A DNA stretch of 64,000 nt from Cryptomeria japonica (taxonomy: Eukaryota; Streptophyta; Pinopsida; Cupressales; Cupressaceae), in NCBI RefSeq assembly GCF_030272615.1, contig NC_081413.1, forward strand, positions 16,192,285 through 16,256,284. Direction: 5' to 3'. Both the position numbers and the translations under genes were made by a program. Below, piece by piece: positions 23,584 through 35,453 of this stretch. Position 1 is the first letter of the stretch, and every line of letters begins with the position of its first letter. The notes below the pieces were generated by a model. That model was not told where the DNA came from and did no database searches. It worked only from the letters and a program-made list of their open reading frames with translations.

Positions 23584-26500
23584 TTAGGTATAAAACCGTT
23601 TGAGGTGCATGCTATTGATTGGATCTGCGAGCGGTTCTCCATCTGATGTAGCCAACTGATATGCCCCGGACCCAAATACAGCAGTGACAACATATGGGCC
23701 TAGCCAATTTGATTCAAACTTGCCTTGATGTTCTCTGTTTGGTTGGTTGCGAGGATTCTCTCGAAGAACAAGATCACCTACCTCAAATGTACGAGATCTA
23801 ACTCGGTGATTGTAGCTTCTACTCATGCGCTACTGATAGGCTTTGAGGTGATTGTATGCAGCTTGTCGCTTCTCATCAAGTAGCTCCAAGTCCTGAAGGC
23901 GTGAGACTCTGTATGCGTCATCATCAATGAGATTGTGCAAGGAAACCCTTAATGATGGTATCTCGACCTCAATAGGCAAGATAGCTTCTGCACCATAGAC
24001 CAATGAATAAGGAGTTGCACCTGTAGGGGTTCGAATGCTAGTTCGATATGCCCATAGTGCTGGATTCAATTGAACATGCCAATCACGACCGGCATCATTG
24101 ACTGTCTTCTTTAGGATCCTCAATATGTTTTTATTGGATGCTTCGGCCTGACCATTGCCTTGTGGGTAATAGGGAGTGGAAAAGCGGTGTTGGATATGAA
24201 ATTTCTCACAAAGCTCAAGGACATCCTGATTTTTGAAAGGAAGACCGTTATCTGTGACAATGGACATGGGCACACCATACCGACAGATGATGTAATTGAG
24301 GATGAATGAGGCGATCTGCTTGCCGGTGACTTGGGTAAGTGGAACAGCTTCGATCCACTTGGTGAAATATTCGGTGGCGGTAATAATGAATTTATGGCCA
24401 TTGGATGAAGATGGATGGATTTTACCCACAAGATCAAGACCCCATTGACAAAAAGGCCATGGTGTTGTGATTGGTTGCAGTTCTTGAGCTGGTGCATGTA
24501 TTAGGTCGCCATGAACTTGACATTTTTTGCACTTCCTAACAAAGTAGTAGGAATCCTTTTCCATAGATGGCCAATAGTATCCAGCTCGCATGATCTTCTT
24601 GGCTAGTGATGGACCACTTGAGTGAGTCCCGCAAATTCCTTCATGTACCTCTTCCAAAGCCTTTGTTATCTCACCTTGTTCTAGACATCGAAGGAGAGTA
24701 CCATCAAGACTGCGTCGGTATAGGGTTTCGGCAATAATGGTATATCGAGCAGTTTGGCGAATGAAGGTTTTATGTTGGTTATTTGATTGGTTGGGAGGAA
24801 GGGTGTGATCGCGGAGATAGGTGTAGAACTCACCGTACCATGGGGATTCGGAACCAACAAGGCGACATATCATTTCAGATTCGGGGATATCATAAGCGGG
24901 GATCCAAAGCTGTTCTACCAAGAACTCGTAGCGTGTTGAATTCTGTGGAAGATCTAGTAGAGATGCGATGGTAGCCATGGCGTCAACAGCTCGATTCTGA
25001 TCTCTTGGTATCTGCTCAAAAGTGATAGTAGTAAATGATGTCTTTAGAGTGTCCACCATTTTCTTATATGGCATGAGTTTATCATCCTTGGTTTGATATT
25101 CATCTGTTGCTTGTCGAATGACCAGTTGTGAGTCGCCATATACTTGTAGTTCTTGTAATTTCCATTGTACGGCTAACCTGAGTCCTGTGATCAAGGCCTC
25201 ATATTCTGCTATGTTGTTTGTGCATGGGAATGTGAGCCTGTAAGACTTCGGGATGCTATCACCTTGGGGTGTGATAAACAGAATGCGTGCCCCCGAGCTG
25301 TGCCTAGTGTATGACCCATCAAAATATAGTTTCCATGGTTGTACTTCTGTGATCATGAATATCTCTTCATCTGGAAAATTGGAAATGAGAGGATGATTGC
25401 CTATGAGTGGTGCATCGGCCAACTGATCTGCAATAACTTGACCTTTGATAGCTTTACGGTCCACATACTCAATATCAAATTCACTTAGAATCATTACCCA
25501 TTTAGCTAAGCGACCTGTCAATGCTGCTTTGTTAAGTAAATACTTGAGTGGATCAATCTTTGCAATGAGTTGCACCTTGTGTGTTAATAGATAGTGCCTC
25601 AGTTTAGTGGCTGCCAAGATTACTGCTAGGCAAGCTCGCTCAATAGGTGTGTAATTGAGTTCATAGCCCACCAGTGTACGAGAGATGTAGTAAATAGCAC
25701 ACTCTTTTCCTTCTGCATTATGTTGTGCCAGTAATACACCTAATGTTGTACTTGTCGCTGAGATATAAAGTAACAACGGTCTACTTGGATCTGGTGGCAT
25801 CAGCAATGGTGGATTTATGAGATAGTCTTTAAGCGCCTGAAATGCTTGCTGGCATCTGTCATCCCACTGAAAGCGGATGTTCTTGTGTAGCAGGTGTGTG
25901 AATGGGTGACACTTATCAGCCAATTGTGCAATGAATCTGCGGATAGATTGAAGCCGTCCTTGTAGTGTTCTTAGCTGACTGATATTCTTTGGAGGTGGCA
26001 TGTCCATGATTGCCTTAACCTTTGCTGGATCGACCTCAATACCTTTGCTTGAGACAATGTATCCTAGAAGCTTCCCGGAGGTCACTCCGAAGACACATTT
26101 CTTTGGGTTGAGTCGAACATGGTATTGTTCCAGTCTATCAAAGATTTTATCTAAGATGTGAAGATGTCCTTCTCTAGTAAGTGATTTTGCTAGTAAATCA
26201 TCCACATAATCTTCCATTATAGTATGCATCATGTCATGGAAGATGGTGGTCATTGCTCTTTGATAGGTCGCTCCTGCATTCTTTAGACCAAAAGGCATTA
26301 CATTCCAGCAGTATGTGCCCCATGGACATGTGAAGGCTGTCTTATGTTGGTCCTCTGGTGCGATCTTTATTTGATTGTATCCTGAAAAGCCATCCATGAG
26401 TGAAAGCATGGCATGTCCTGCTGTCAAATCTACTATGATGTCGATATTTGGTAGAGGGAAGTCATCCTTAGGACATGCCTTATTCAGATCTCTGAAGTCT

Positions 26501-29500
26501 GTACAAATGCGGATGCCCCCTTTTGGTTTGCCAACTGGTACAATGTTGGAGATCCATTCTGCATAATCAATTGGTCTAATGAAACCAACATCCAGGAGTT
26601 TCTTGAGTTCTGTTTTGACTAGCACGGCAATCTGAGGATGCATCTTATGAAGCTTCTGCTTGACAGGTTTGGCTCCTTTTGCTACTGTGAGATGATGCAT
26701 GACTAAATCAGGATCAAGCCCAGGCATGTCTGCATATGACCATGCAAAGTTGATCTGACGCTGTTGGAAGAACTCTATAAATTGAGGTTGTTCCTCTGGA
26801 GTGAGAAGAGATGCCAGATGTATGATATGAGGGTTTTCAGGAGTCCCCACATTGTATTCTTTGGTCTCCTCAATGAGGATCGTTGATCGTTCCTGTTGTG
26901 TATTAGCAGGGAGAATGTCAAACCCTTCATCCTCAGGCGCCTCAGAGAGGTTTTCACCGTTGGATACGCTCTTTCTTTTTACTTTTGTTGGATCAAACAG
27001 TGCCACAGTGTGGTTTTCACTAGAAGATCCATGTTTTAATGTTATATTTTTGCAGCTGAAGGGTTTGGCATCCGCCCCGAAGTATGCTGCGCTATTAAGT
27101 TCAATGGCGAATCCAGCTTTGTGATCCCCGCTTGGTAGATTATCCCTTAATTCCAAAAAGTCAATGATAGCCTCATCATTTTGGAAGAGGTCAAGACATG
27201 GGGGATTTGGTTGGTTCCATTCGATGAGTTCAGGGTGGATAATGGGCATTACTTTATCGATTAAGTTAAGTGCGGGAGATGTATCAGTGAGGGTTAAGAC
27301 AGTGTGGTGAAGGTCGTTGATGGTACTCTCCCTGTCAGAATCAGGCGTAGGATGAGACGTAGGGTCTGTGGAAGATGTTTCCAGCTCAGGTACCCAAGTG
27401 GTCTTTATCTGTGCTTCTCCGTAAACAGGGATGTCTTTGCGGGGTGGAGGTGGTGATGTGTCTTCCTCATCTGAAGTGTTAAGTTGCACTGAATCGAATT
27501 CCCACTCATGTGAGTCGGTCTCTGAATCACTCTCCAGCATCCGATTGCTATACCATACTGGGATGTCTTTGGAGTTAAACACGGCAGGTGTGATTGGTTT
27601 ATGTATCCTTGTAGTGATCGGTGCTGCAGGAACTGTGATGGGGATTAAAGGATTTGTTACTGGAAGTATCGGTAGTGTTGACTCAGTGGCTTCTGTAGGA
27701 ACTGCTGGTACCATAGATGCTGCTGTGGATTCTGATACAGTTGTTGCTGCTAATGGTACTATGGATGTAATGGCTGTTGCGAATGGGATTACTGGTTTGA
27801 TTGGTGGGATGATTGGTATTGTAGATGGTGGAGTTGTGAGCCTCGATGGGGCAGTGGGGATAGTGCTTGATGGTGCTTTGATTATGAAAGGTGTCCTCTT
27901 TGTAGTAGGTGGGCAAAATGGTTTGTTGGGTTTTCCTTTGAATCTGAGTTTAGGAAGGATCTCTTTTTCAAAGCCAAGGCCTATATTACCTTTGGGCTTG
28001 AATTCTGGTAGCAGAGGTTCATGTCGTCCTTGTTTGCAGTATCCCAAAGCACTCTGACCATCATACCCCATTCTTTGCATAATGAGGAGGCCTTTACCAT
28101 ATTGTTCCGTAGGAAGTGTAACTTGCGGTTTGTCAGTGGTGATGGGATCTTTATAGATCCAGTCCGCTAGGTCCTCATCTTGTGTTTCTTCCTCTTGACT
28201 CTTTCCAAGGATGAAAGGCGTTAAGGCACATGCTGGCGTGATTAGTGGTTGCTGGAGCAACTGCTGTGGTTTACCATGTGTTCTAGGAGAAGTGGGCATT
28301 TGTCCCACACAAAAGAGCTGACTCAAGTTGTATTCTCCAGGACCTTCCTCTGCGACTTTCATTTTAAGCTTTTCTTGCTTGGGCATAGGGGTGTTCGAAC
28401 TGGCAAGAGAGGTGGGATTTATATATGATGTGGAGGAAATGGCTTCTCTATTATTAGGAACGGTAATCTCTGGTTGATGGCTGATATTATGGCAAAATGC
28501 AAAGGGATTTGCATCGCCCAGGATTGTGATCTCGACCCCGTTATGTGGGAACTTGATACATTGATGGTAGGTAGATGGAACAGCTTGCATGGCATGTATC
28601 CAAGGTCTCCCTAATAATAGATTATATGGCAGAGGAAGGTCCAGAACCTGACAAATGATATGCTTTACCACAGGGCCCACTCGGATTGGTAGTACCACAG
28701 CTCCTTTGGATGAACGCTCTGCATCATCATAGGCTTTGATGGTGATCTTCTTGCGAGGATCCACTGATTCTATTGCATATCCCAATGCTGTGACCAACTG
28801 TAGTGTACAGATGTTTAGGCCTGCTCCATTATCTATCAAGACTCGCTTGATCCTGTGTTGGTTGACAAAGCCTTCAATGTGGAGTGAGGCGTTATGAGGT
28901 TGTTGGAACGAAGAGTTGTCACTTTCAGAAAAAGTGAGACAAGGTGATGACTTTAGAGTTCCAACCATGGCTTGAAATTGGTCCGTGTTTAGGTTTGCAG
29001 GGACTGACGCCTCTTGGAGTGCTTGATCCAAGATTGTTTTATGAGAGGGTGACAGACGCAAAAGCTCCAAAATGGATATAAGTGCAGGGGTTTTGTCTAA
29101 TTGTTCCACAAGATTGTACTGCTTTGGGACGGAGGTGGTGCCTTGTGGAGCTGCCTTGATGGTGACCTTGCCATGACGTGTAACAACATTGCAATTTGAG
29201 GTGGGATTTTTGAAGGTTATGGTTGCAATTTGTTCACTGGCATCATACAGGTGATTTACAGTGTAGTTATACGCAGCCTGCGTATAATCAGTGGTATCAG
29301 TGCCTCGCCGGGAAGTGGAAGGACCCCTTTGATCTTGTGATGGAAGTGGATTCTTAAACATTAAATGATCATTATTTGTCATTTTTGGATCATGTCCTTC
29401 AATCTCAATTTCTCCTCGATCAATAAGATCTTGAATGAGATCTTTCAATCGATGACAATTACTTGTCTTGTGTCCTCGTCCTTGATGGAACTCACAATGT

Positions 29501-30882
29501 TCAGTATCTCTCCACCATGCTGGTTTGACTTGAGGCTCATAGTTTGATAGCTTAGGTAGAGTGACCAAATTTTGAGAGAGGAGTTGTCGCAACACTGTTT
29601 CAATGGGTTCCCCTAAGGGAGTGTATGTGCGTTTTTGTTTTTGTGGACGAGGTCTTGGTTCATCATGAGATGTGATGCGACCTTGATTAAGAGGAAGATT
29701 TGTGTTATTTTGAGGTGGAGGATTTTGTCCTGCAAATCGAACCACAGGTTGTGCATTTTGGATAGTTCGAGCATCCACAACCCCATCATTGACGATATTC
29801 TTATTCTTGTTCCAGAAGTTTGGTTTATCACTATTGAAGCGCGGGCGAGGACCATCCTTTGGTTCATTAAAGATTTTGATGAGTCCTTTCTTGATGAGTG
29901 CCCTTTCACATTTTATACCTTTGGTGATCATATCGTTAAAGGAGTCTGTGTCTTTGACATCCAGGTGAAATTCCATTTCTTCGTTTAAGTTGGAAATGAA
30001 AATTTCCACTAGTTCTCGTTCAGGTAACTGAAGAGAACGTCTGCTAGACATTTGGCGCCATCGTTGCAAGAATACTGAGAATAGTTCACCTGGTTTTTGT
30101 TTGGTATTGCATAGATCAGCCATGGTGATGTCGCGTTCAATGTTATGAGAGTAATGAGATAGGAACTTCTGGATGAGTTCCTCAAATGTTCTAATGCCAC
30201 CTGGTAGTCGGGAAAACCATGATGTGGTGGTTCCTCCCAAGCTTTGGGGAAAAAGGCGCATTAGGTATGTGTCCTCATAAGCCACTTCAAGACAAGCGGA
30301 ATGAAATTCTCGGACATGATCACGGGGATCCCCCTTTCCTCTATATTTTTCAAATTTGGGTGTTTCAAACCCGCGTGGAAAGGGTGGCATATAAAGATTC
30401 CTATCAAACGGATAGGGACAGATGTCGTTAAGTGAGAATTGATTGGTCCTAACACCACTATGAAGTTGTTGGGCGAGATTCTCGACTTGTTGCCGCAACA
30501 TCTCCATTTCATTTGGAGGAGGAGGTGGTGGGTTACCTCGAGGGATGTTATATCTGATGTGATTTCTACCTCTTTCCTCCTCATGGCGACTTTGTCTTTC
30601 TGATGCTTGTCTTAATTGGGCAAGATCAAAGTCTGAGGGGAGTTTGGCTCCTTCTTGAGCAAGTCTTAAGAAGTGAGCATCTGCGTTGCTCCTTAGTATT
30701 TCATCAAATAATCTGTTAAAATGAGGGTTATGCTGAACCCTTTCGATTGTTGAAGGAGTGGGTGTACCTGGGTTTTCATCATTCCCAGTTCCTCCAAGTG
30801 CTTCTTGAAATTCATTGAGGTTGTCCTCTTCTTCCTCAATTTCTATTTCTCGCTGCCTTGATCGTGATCAGGTTTGAGCCAT
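23584..30882 (-). pseudogene. gag-pol: E2 gag-pol polyprotein, near-intact with two nonsense codons
   Basis: About 2,432 codons in a single frame; the start ATG (30,882) matches the E3 start. Approximate residues: gag core 185-285; C-x2-H-x4-H-x4-C zinc knuckle 463-476; protease motif DNGA 684-687; G-patch-like motif 929-972; Pro/Thr-rich linker; reverse transcriptase 1425-1605 with YVDD at 1559-1562; first RNase H 1700-1815, where the usual catalytic Asp position reads YISATS; second RNase H 1850-1973 with FDGS, AEYEAL, GDSQLV and RDQN; integrase HHCC zinc site at H2079, H2087, C2118 and C2121; core D2150, D2211 and E2247; and a C-terminal GPY module. A TGA replaces CGA at codon 5 (30,870-30,868) and a TAG replaces CAG at about codon 2351 (23,832-23,830). 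Both are single C-to-T changes relative to E3. Everything between them is open. The enzymes would reverse-transcribe element RNA and insert the DNA copy. Confidence 0.93.
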
Positions 30883-31329
30883 TTTGTTTGCAAGTTTGTT
30901 TTGAAGTTGATTGAAGATGATGATGAGTTGGTGATGAAAGATTGATGATTGGTGATTTGTGTTGTATGGGGATCTCTAGCACTTTTAAGGTAGATGTAAC
31001 CGAAATTCCTTTCTTTGAATTGCTTGTTTGTTTGATAAGTTTGGATGTGATAAGGTGTAGAGAAATCTGAGATGTGTTACAGATTTTGACTACCTAGCAA
31101 TGAGAGGATTCACTCATGAACTAGTTTTAACCTGCGTAGATGTGTCTCTTAGGATGAGCTTATCCTAGATGTAGAAACAATCTAAAAGTGATGTGATGTG
31201 TTTGATTTCAAGCAATATCTAAAAAGGAATCTTGGGACAAGAACCTCTTAATGTTTTGAGAGTTTTGGGATGAATTGATGATGGAATAATGATGTATGAA
31301 TGAGATGATGGATGTTTTGTTTTTCAACT

Positions 31330-31713
31330 TCAATAAAAACTTTGTGTTACAAATGGAACAAACTCTTCTTCTTCCCTTTCAGACGTTGGTGGCATTTCTC
31401 GAGCTGTGTTGTAGGTGATACAGATGTTTGGGAAGAAGTTGGGATTAATCTTTCCTCCTTGATTTTTGTGATAACTCAGAGCTCTATATTGCATAAAAGC
31501 TCTGCGGTTCAATGATTCGGAATCAAACTTGTTTGTTTTACCTTGAAGATAGAGACGCATGCGATGTAGAAAGACTCTATGTGAGACAAAGATTTGTCTA
31601 TTGAGATAGAAGAATTTCCTCCTTTTGATTAAAGCCTTTGAGCTTAGTGGTCTCCTTTTCAAGGTGATACTCTGATGACACTTCTTCTTTCGCAAGATGT
31701 GAAGAATGGTCAT
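31330..31713 (-). CDS. Upstream ORF in E2 leader, unknown product
   Basis: A 127-residue basic ORF ending about 450 bp before gag. The same ORF with a longer N-terminus is present in E3 (52,189-52,716), with about six differences over 127 residues. It is Lys/Arg-rich at the start (ILRKKKCHQ...LKRRPLSSKALIKRRK) and has no known domain that I recognise. A second frame (31,598-31,876) overlaps it and is also open in both copies, so it is not clear which frame, if either, is translated. Ogre-type Tat relatives carry an extra ORF before gag; whether this one is related cannot be judged here. Confidence 0.4.
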   Translation of the reverse strand: MTILHILRKKKCHQSITLKRRPLSSKALIKRRKFFYLNRQIFVSHRVFLHRMRLYLQGKTNKFDSESLNRRAFMQYRALSYHKNQGGKINPNFFPNICITYNTAREMPPTSEREEEEFVPFVTQSFY

Positions 31714-32408
31714 AAATTTTTGACTCTTTGTTTGTTTGCACTTTGTTTTTGATATTTTTGGTTGTGTTGACAGATGTTGGATGAATACTTTGTTTTTGGG
31801 ATTGATTTTCTAATTTTTCTTTGACAAGAAAACAAAGCAAGCACACAAACACAAAATTGTAGCCTAAAAGGCACAAATGAGTATGGGTCTAGATCAACCC
31901 AATCCTTGGACTTGTTTTTGACCCTTCCTTTAGATTTATTTTAAGGTGTATTTCCAAAGCCTGAAGTCGGCTCAATTCGCACTAGGTCTGTAAAACGAAC
32001 ACACTTCAAACACTTTTTATCCCTAAGGTCAAATGGCCAGTTGTGATAAATTTAGCCCACATCTTGATATTTCTTCGACTTTGGTACTACATACCTTATG
32101 AATCCCGCCGTGGCAGGTAAGGATGTGATATACTAAGTCTTGCACGAGCATAACAAATAGATGATCCCTATGATGGGGGAGTCACCACTTTTATCAAGTC
32201 ACAAGTGACTTTTCAAAAAGCTATGTTTCTACTCAAGGAAATATGTATGGTGAGTATCTTGGGAGCAAAACCATCTATGCTCTTGCACTAAATTATACCT
32301 CAAATATCCTCAATCAATAGAACAGGTGGGCTACTACTTAAAGGTGTTTAGTCATGTTCGATGGCTTTGGACATAAGTTCATTCTGCAGTGACTCACTTA
32401 AGAGCCTT

Positions 32409-32655
32409 GTAACTGGTGGTGGGGCCCATTTGTCCTTTCGGCCAGTTACACTGTAGGAACAGCTATACCCAAGGCTACAGCTTTCGCTCTCACCTGATTT
32501 CTATAGCGGCTCGAAGGATTTACCGCTCGAGGTCGTTCCCAAGAGTATCGATCCCTTGGCAGGCCTCTCTTAAAAAGATAAAATTTGAGCGTTACTAACA
32601 CTTTTCTCTTGCACCTAGGACCACGAGAGCCAAGGGAGAGGATAGTGTGTGTTAG
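32409..32655 (-). other. Conserved leader block with stem-loop potential (E2)
   Basis: On the minus strand the stems are ctaacac (32,655-32,649) with gtgttag (32,601-32,595), then agcgg with ccgct, ctgtag with ctacag, and gtaactgg (32,449-32,442) with ccagttac (32,416-32,409). The sequence from about 32,409 to 32,590 reads the same as in E3. Possible roles include packaging, dimerisation or translation control; none is shown. Confidence 0.5.
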
Positions 32656-33564
32656 AGGTAGGACCACTCGACCAACTCTTTTGTACAAGTGTGCCAAACA
32701 CAAAATTCACTTGTTCCTTTTAATTTGTCATCGCATTGATTTTCTATCTATTTGGAGATGTTGCTCCAACAATCATGGTGTTCTTTTTAATTTTCAAAGG
32801 CAATTGTTGGAGTAAACTAGAATTTGAAAATCCTGGTCAACTTAATGAAAAACACGTTTGCATGAAGTAAAATTGCTTTAAAAATGAGACAAGTTGATTG
32901 TGAATTTTATTTGGACCAAAAATAGAAGTGTGGATTGTAAGTTTTATCTTGATGCAAGAAATAAAATTTGTCTTGTTGATTTTAAGCACCAAAACGAAGT
33001 TTGTTTCCTAACTTGCAAAAAAAATAAAGTTGTTTTTGTATAAGTTTGTGGTTCTTTTTACCTTGGAACAATGAAATTCTTTTTAAGAGCCCCAAACAAA
33101 TGTGTGATTCTTTTTCAAAAGCCCAAATTTGAAATGTGAAGTTAATTTTAAACCAAAATAAAAAGTGAATTCATTTTTAAAACCAACTTCAAAAACAAGT
33201 TAGTAAAAAATATAAATCTACTCTTTAATCTAATTTAAATCTGCACAAAAGAGAAAAATAGTTAGTAAAATCTGCCTATTTGGTGGGCTTCTACAAGCCT
33301 AAATTTTTTTTTTTTTTGGTTGCAAGGTGATTTGTACAACGTTTTGTTACAATAGCGCTAGTCTGCGTTTGAACAGAGGCACTATTTAACACAAACGTAT
33401 TAAAAGAAAGGGAAAGACAGAGAAGGGAAAAGCACTGAAACAGGGGGAATAGCACCAAAATAATGCCAAACGCACCAAAACAGTGTCAAAATCGCAACCT
33501 GTGTGACATTTTCAACATTCAAACATGTTATTGGTTAAAAAAAAAATGATCTTTTTGGTGTTTG

Positions 33565-33584
33565 GATTCACGTCGGGTTCACCA
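33565..33584 (-). other. E2 primer-binding site, tRNA-Trp
   Basis: Two bases inside the 5' LTR, the minus strand reads tggtgaacccgacgtgaatc. This is complementary to the 3' end (with CCA) of plant tRNA-Trp(CCA) as I recall it. The match is about 20 nt and then decays. Confidence 0.8.
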
Positions 33585-33586
33585 AA

Positions 33587-35448
33587 TGATGCTCTGCAAA
33601 AAGGATTAGAAAATCTGTTTGATGGCAACACACACAAGAGCACAAGAAACAAACGTTAGTGTTAGCAACAAAAGATTATCCTAAACAGGCATATCAAGAG
33701 AGATATTAAGCATGAAATAGAAAGCATATAAACATAAAATGAAATAGCTAATCAAGATGCTCATAGTTGCTCCTCCCTTGTTCCTCTCCTCTCCAAGTCC
33801 CAAATGAGTGTAGCTCTCAGCAGCTTTTTGCACTATGGATGCTTATGGAGGATTGAGATTTAATACTAAGCTTCAAATATGAAATGAAAAGCTAAATACT
33901 ATGCTAGAGTAGATAGTGATGCTATGAAAAAGCTCTATGCTAATGCTAGTATAACAACAATACTCTAAAATGCTTCTCCTTTTGCTTGAGGAGAAGGGTT
34001 CTATTTATAGAAGAAATAGGGAAATGAAGGGTTAAGATTGAGCAATCTTAACAAGGGTTAGGATTGAAAGTTGGGGATCCATGTGCACAATTGGCACCAA
34101 TAAAATGGTGACAAGTTTCAACATAGGATTGGGTTGAGAGAAGAGGTTGGAGGCATTAAAGGCCTGAGAAGACCTCATGGTTATCTAGAAGGTAAGGGTC
34201 AAGTCTAAATTAAGATTACCCATTGGATTAAGAGTTAATCCAAGGATAAACCTTTGTGCAAATGTTTAAGAGATAATCATGGTCAAAGCATTAATGGCCT
34301 GATGAGACCTTTGGGTTGGGTAGAGGTTGAGTCAAAACAAATGTTTTAACCATGTGGGAGGGTTTGAGGTAACCATTAATGGTTATTGGAGACTTTGGGG
34401 ATTAAGTGGTTGAAGGTTGGAAGCCTTCAATGGTTTTCAAAGACTTTGAGCTATTTAGTGGTTGAAGGTTGGAAGCTTTCAAAGGTTATCCAAGACTTTG
34501 AGACATTTAGTGGTTGAAGGTTGAAAGCCTTTAATGGTTATCAAAGACTTTTAGGCTTTGAGAAGTGACTCCATTTTGCTTAGGAATGTGACAATAATTA
34601 GGGGATGGATTAAGTTAATTAGGAAGGGGTTAGAAGAATCTAGAAGGGGATTAGATTTTGCAAGTGGATTTGGTGGGTGAGGGAAAATAGGATTTTATTA
34701 AAATAAAAATTCATTTATTTCAATAAATGTGTGCAAGTTGTATTTGGATAAATATTCAAATAAATATTAATTTATTTAAATGAGAAAAAGGAAGATAAAG
34801 CATTAAAATGCTTGAAGACTTTGAGGGGAACCATTAAAGGCTTGAAGACTTTAAGGAAAACCATTAAAGTCTTAAGAAGACTATAGAAGGAAGCCATCAA
34901 GTTTGAAGACTTTAAAGCCATCAAGTTTGAATACTTTAAGGGAAACCATTAAAGGTTTCAAGTGGGTGAGGATAAATAGGATTTTAAATAAATAATTTAT
35001 TTAAAATAGTTGTGCAACTTGCTTTTGTAGGAAAATACAAGTGGGTGGAGGATAAAGGTGATTTAAATAAATTATTTATTTAAAATAATTGTGCAACTTG
35101 CTTTTGTAGGAAAATACAAGTGGGTAGAGGATAAAGGTGATTTAAATAAATGATTTATTTATTTAAATGTGAGAGGTGGGATTTTGGGGGATTTAAATAA
35201 ATATTAATTTATTTAAATGTGAGAGAAGATTTAATTAAATAAATATGATTTATTTATTTAATTAATGGTCTGAATTTGGTTAAGTGAATTAAATCAAATA
35301 AATTGAATAATTTATTTAATTAATAGGAGAAGAGGGTTAAGATGAATTAATTAAATATATTAATTTAATTAATTATTAATTGATGGTTAAATAATCAAAT
35401 AAATATTAAATATTCATTTAATTAAGTGGACAGATTTATGTGACTACA
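33587..35448 (-). repeat. E2 5' LTR
   Basis: 1,862 bp with TG...CA ends, equal in length to the 3' LTR and with no difference seen on reading. It should drive transcription leftward into the leader. Confidence 0.95.
34002..34009 (-). promoter_or_regulatory. TATA box in E2 5' LTR
   Basis: TATAAATA on the minus strand in the context cttctataaatagaacc. The matching box in the E3 LTR is at 49,972. This is the likely core promoter of the element; the start site itself is not determined. Confidence 0.65.
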
Positions 35449-35453
35449 GGTAC
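35449..35453. repeat. Target-site duplication of E2, right copy (GGTAC)
   Basis: Second copy of the GGTAC target duplication, directly after E2. E1 tail sequence resumes immediately after it. Confidence 0.9.

Larger units (their letters stand above)
30883..33564 (-). other. E2 leader
   Basis: About 2.7 kb between primer site and gag start. It holds the upstream ORF (31,330-31,713), a block identical to E3 with several possible stems (about 32,405-32,660), and near the LTR a diverged counterpart of the agcgctattg repeats of E3 (one clear copy near 33,347). Confidence 0.8.
19364..35448 (-). mobile_element. E2: full-length Tat-like Ty3/gypsy retrotransposon
   Basis: A 16,085-bp element on the minus strand with two 1,862-bp LTRs, a tRNA-Trp primer site, a leader of about 2.7 kb, one gag-pol frame, a 2.36-kb 3' non-coding tail, a purine tract and a GGTAC target duplication. 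It is inserted in the 3' tail of E1 in the opposite orientation. The LTRs have equal length and I saw no difference when reading them side by side, so the insertion is recent. The polyprotein has two nonsense codons. The Tat assignment rests on the second RNase H domain after reverse transcriptase. Confidence 0.95.

Noticed and set aside
27431-28057. Long plus-strand ORF (about 208 codons) opposite E2 gag-pol, with a counterpart opposite E3 at 55,996-56,610
   Set aside because: It is the antisense shadow of the Pro/Thr-rich linker. Its open state follows from the codon composition of the true frame, and its Gly/Val/Ile-rich sequence looks non-natural.
32446-32703. Minus-strand ORF of 85 codons in the conserved leader block
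   Set aside because: The DNA is conserved, but it is better explained by stem-forming sequence. The ORF has no recognisable domain and I could not show that it is kept open in E3.
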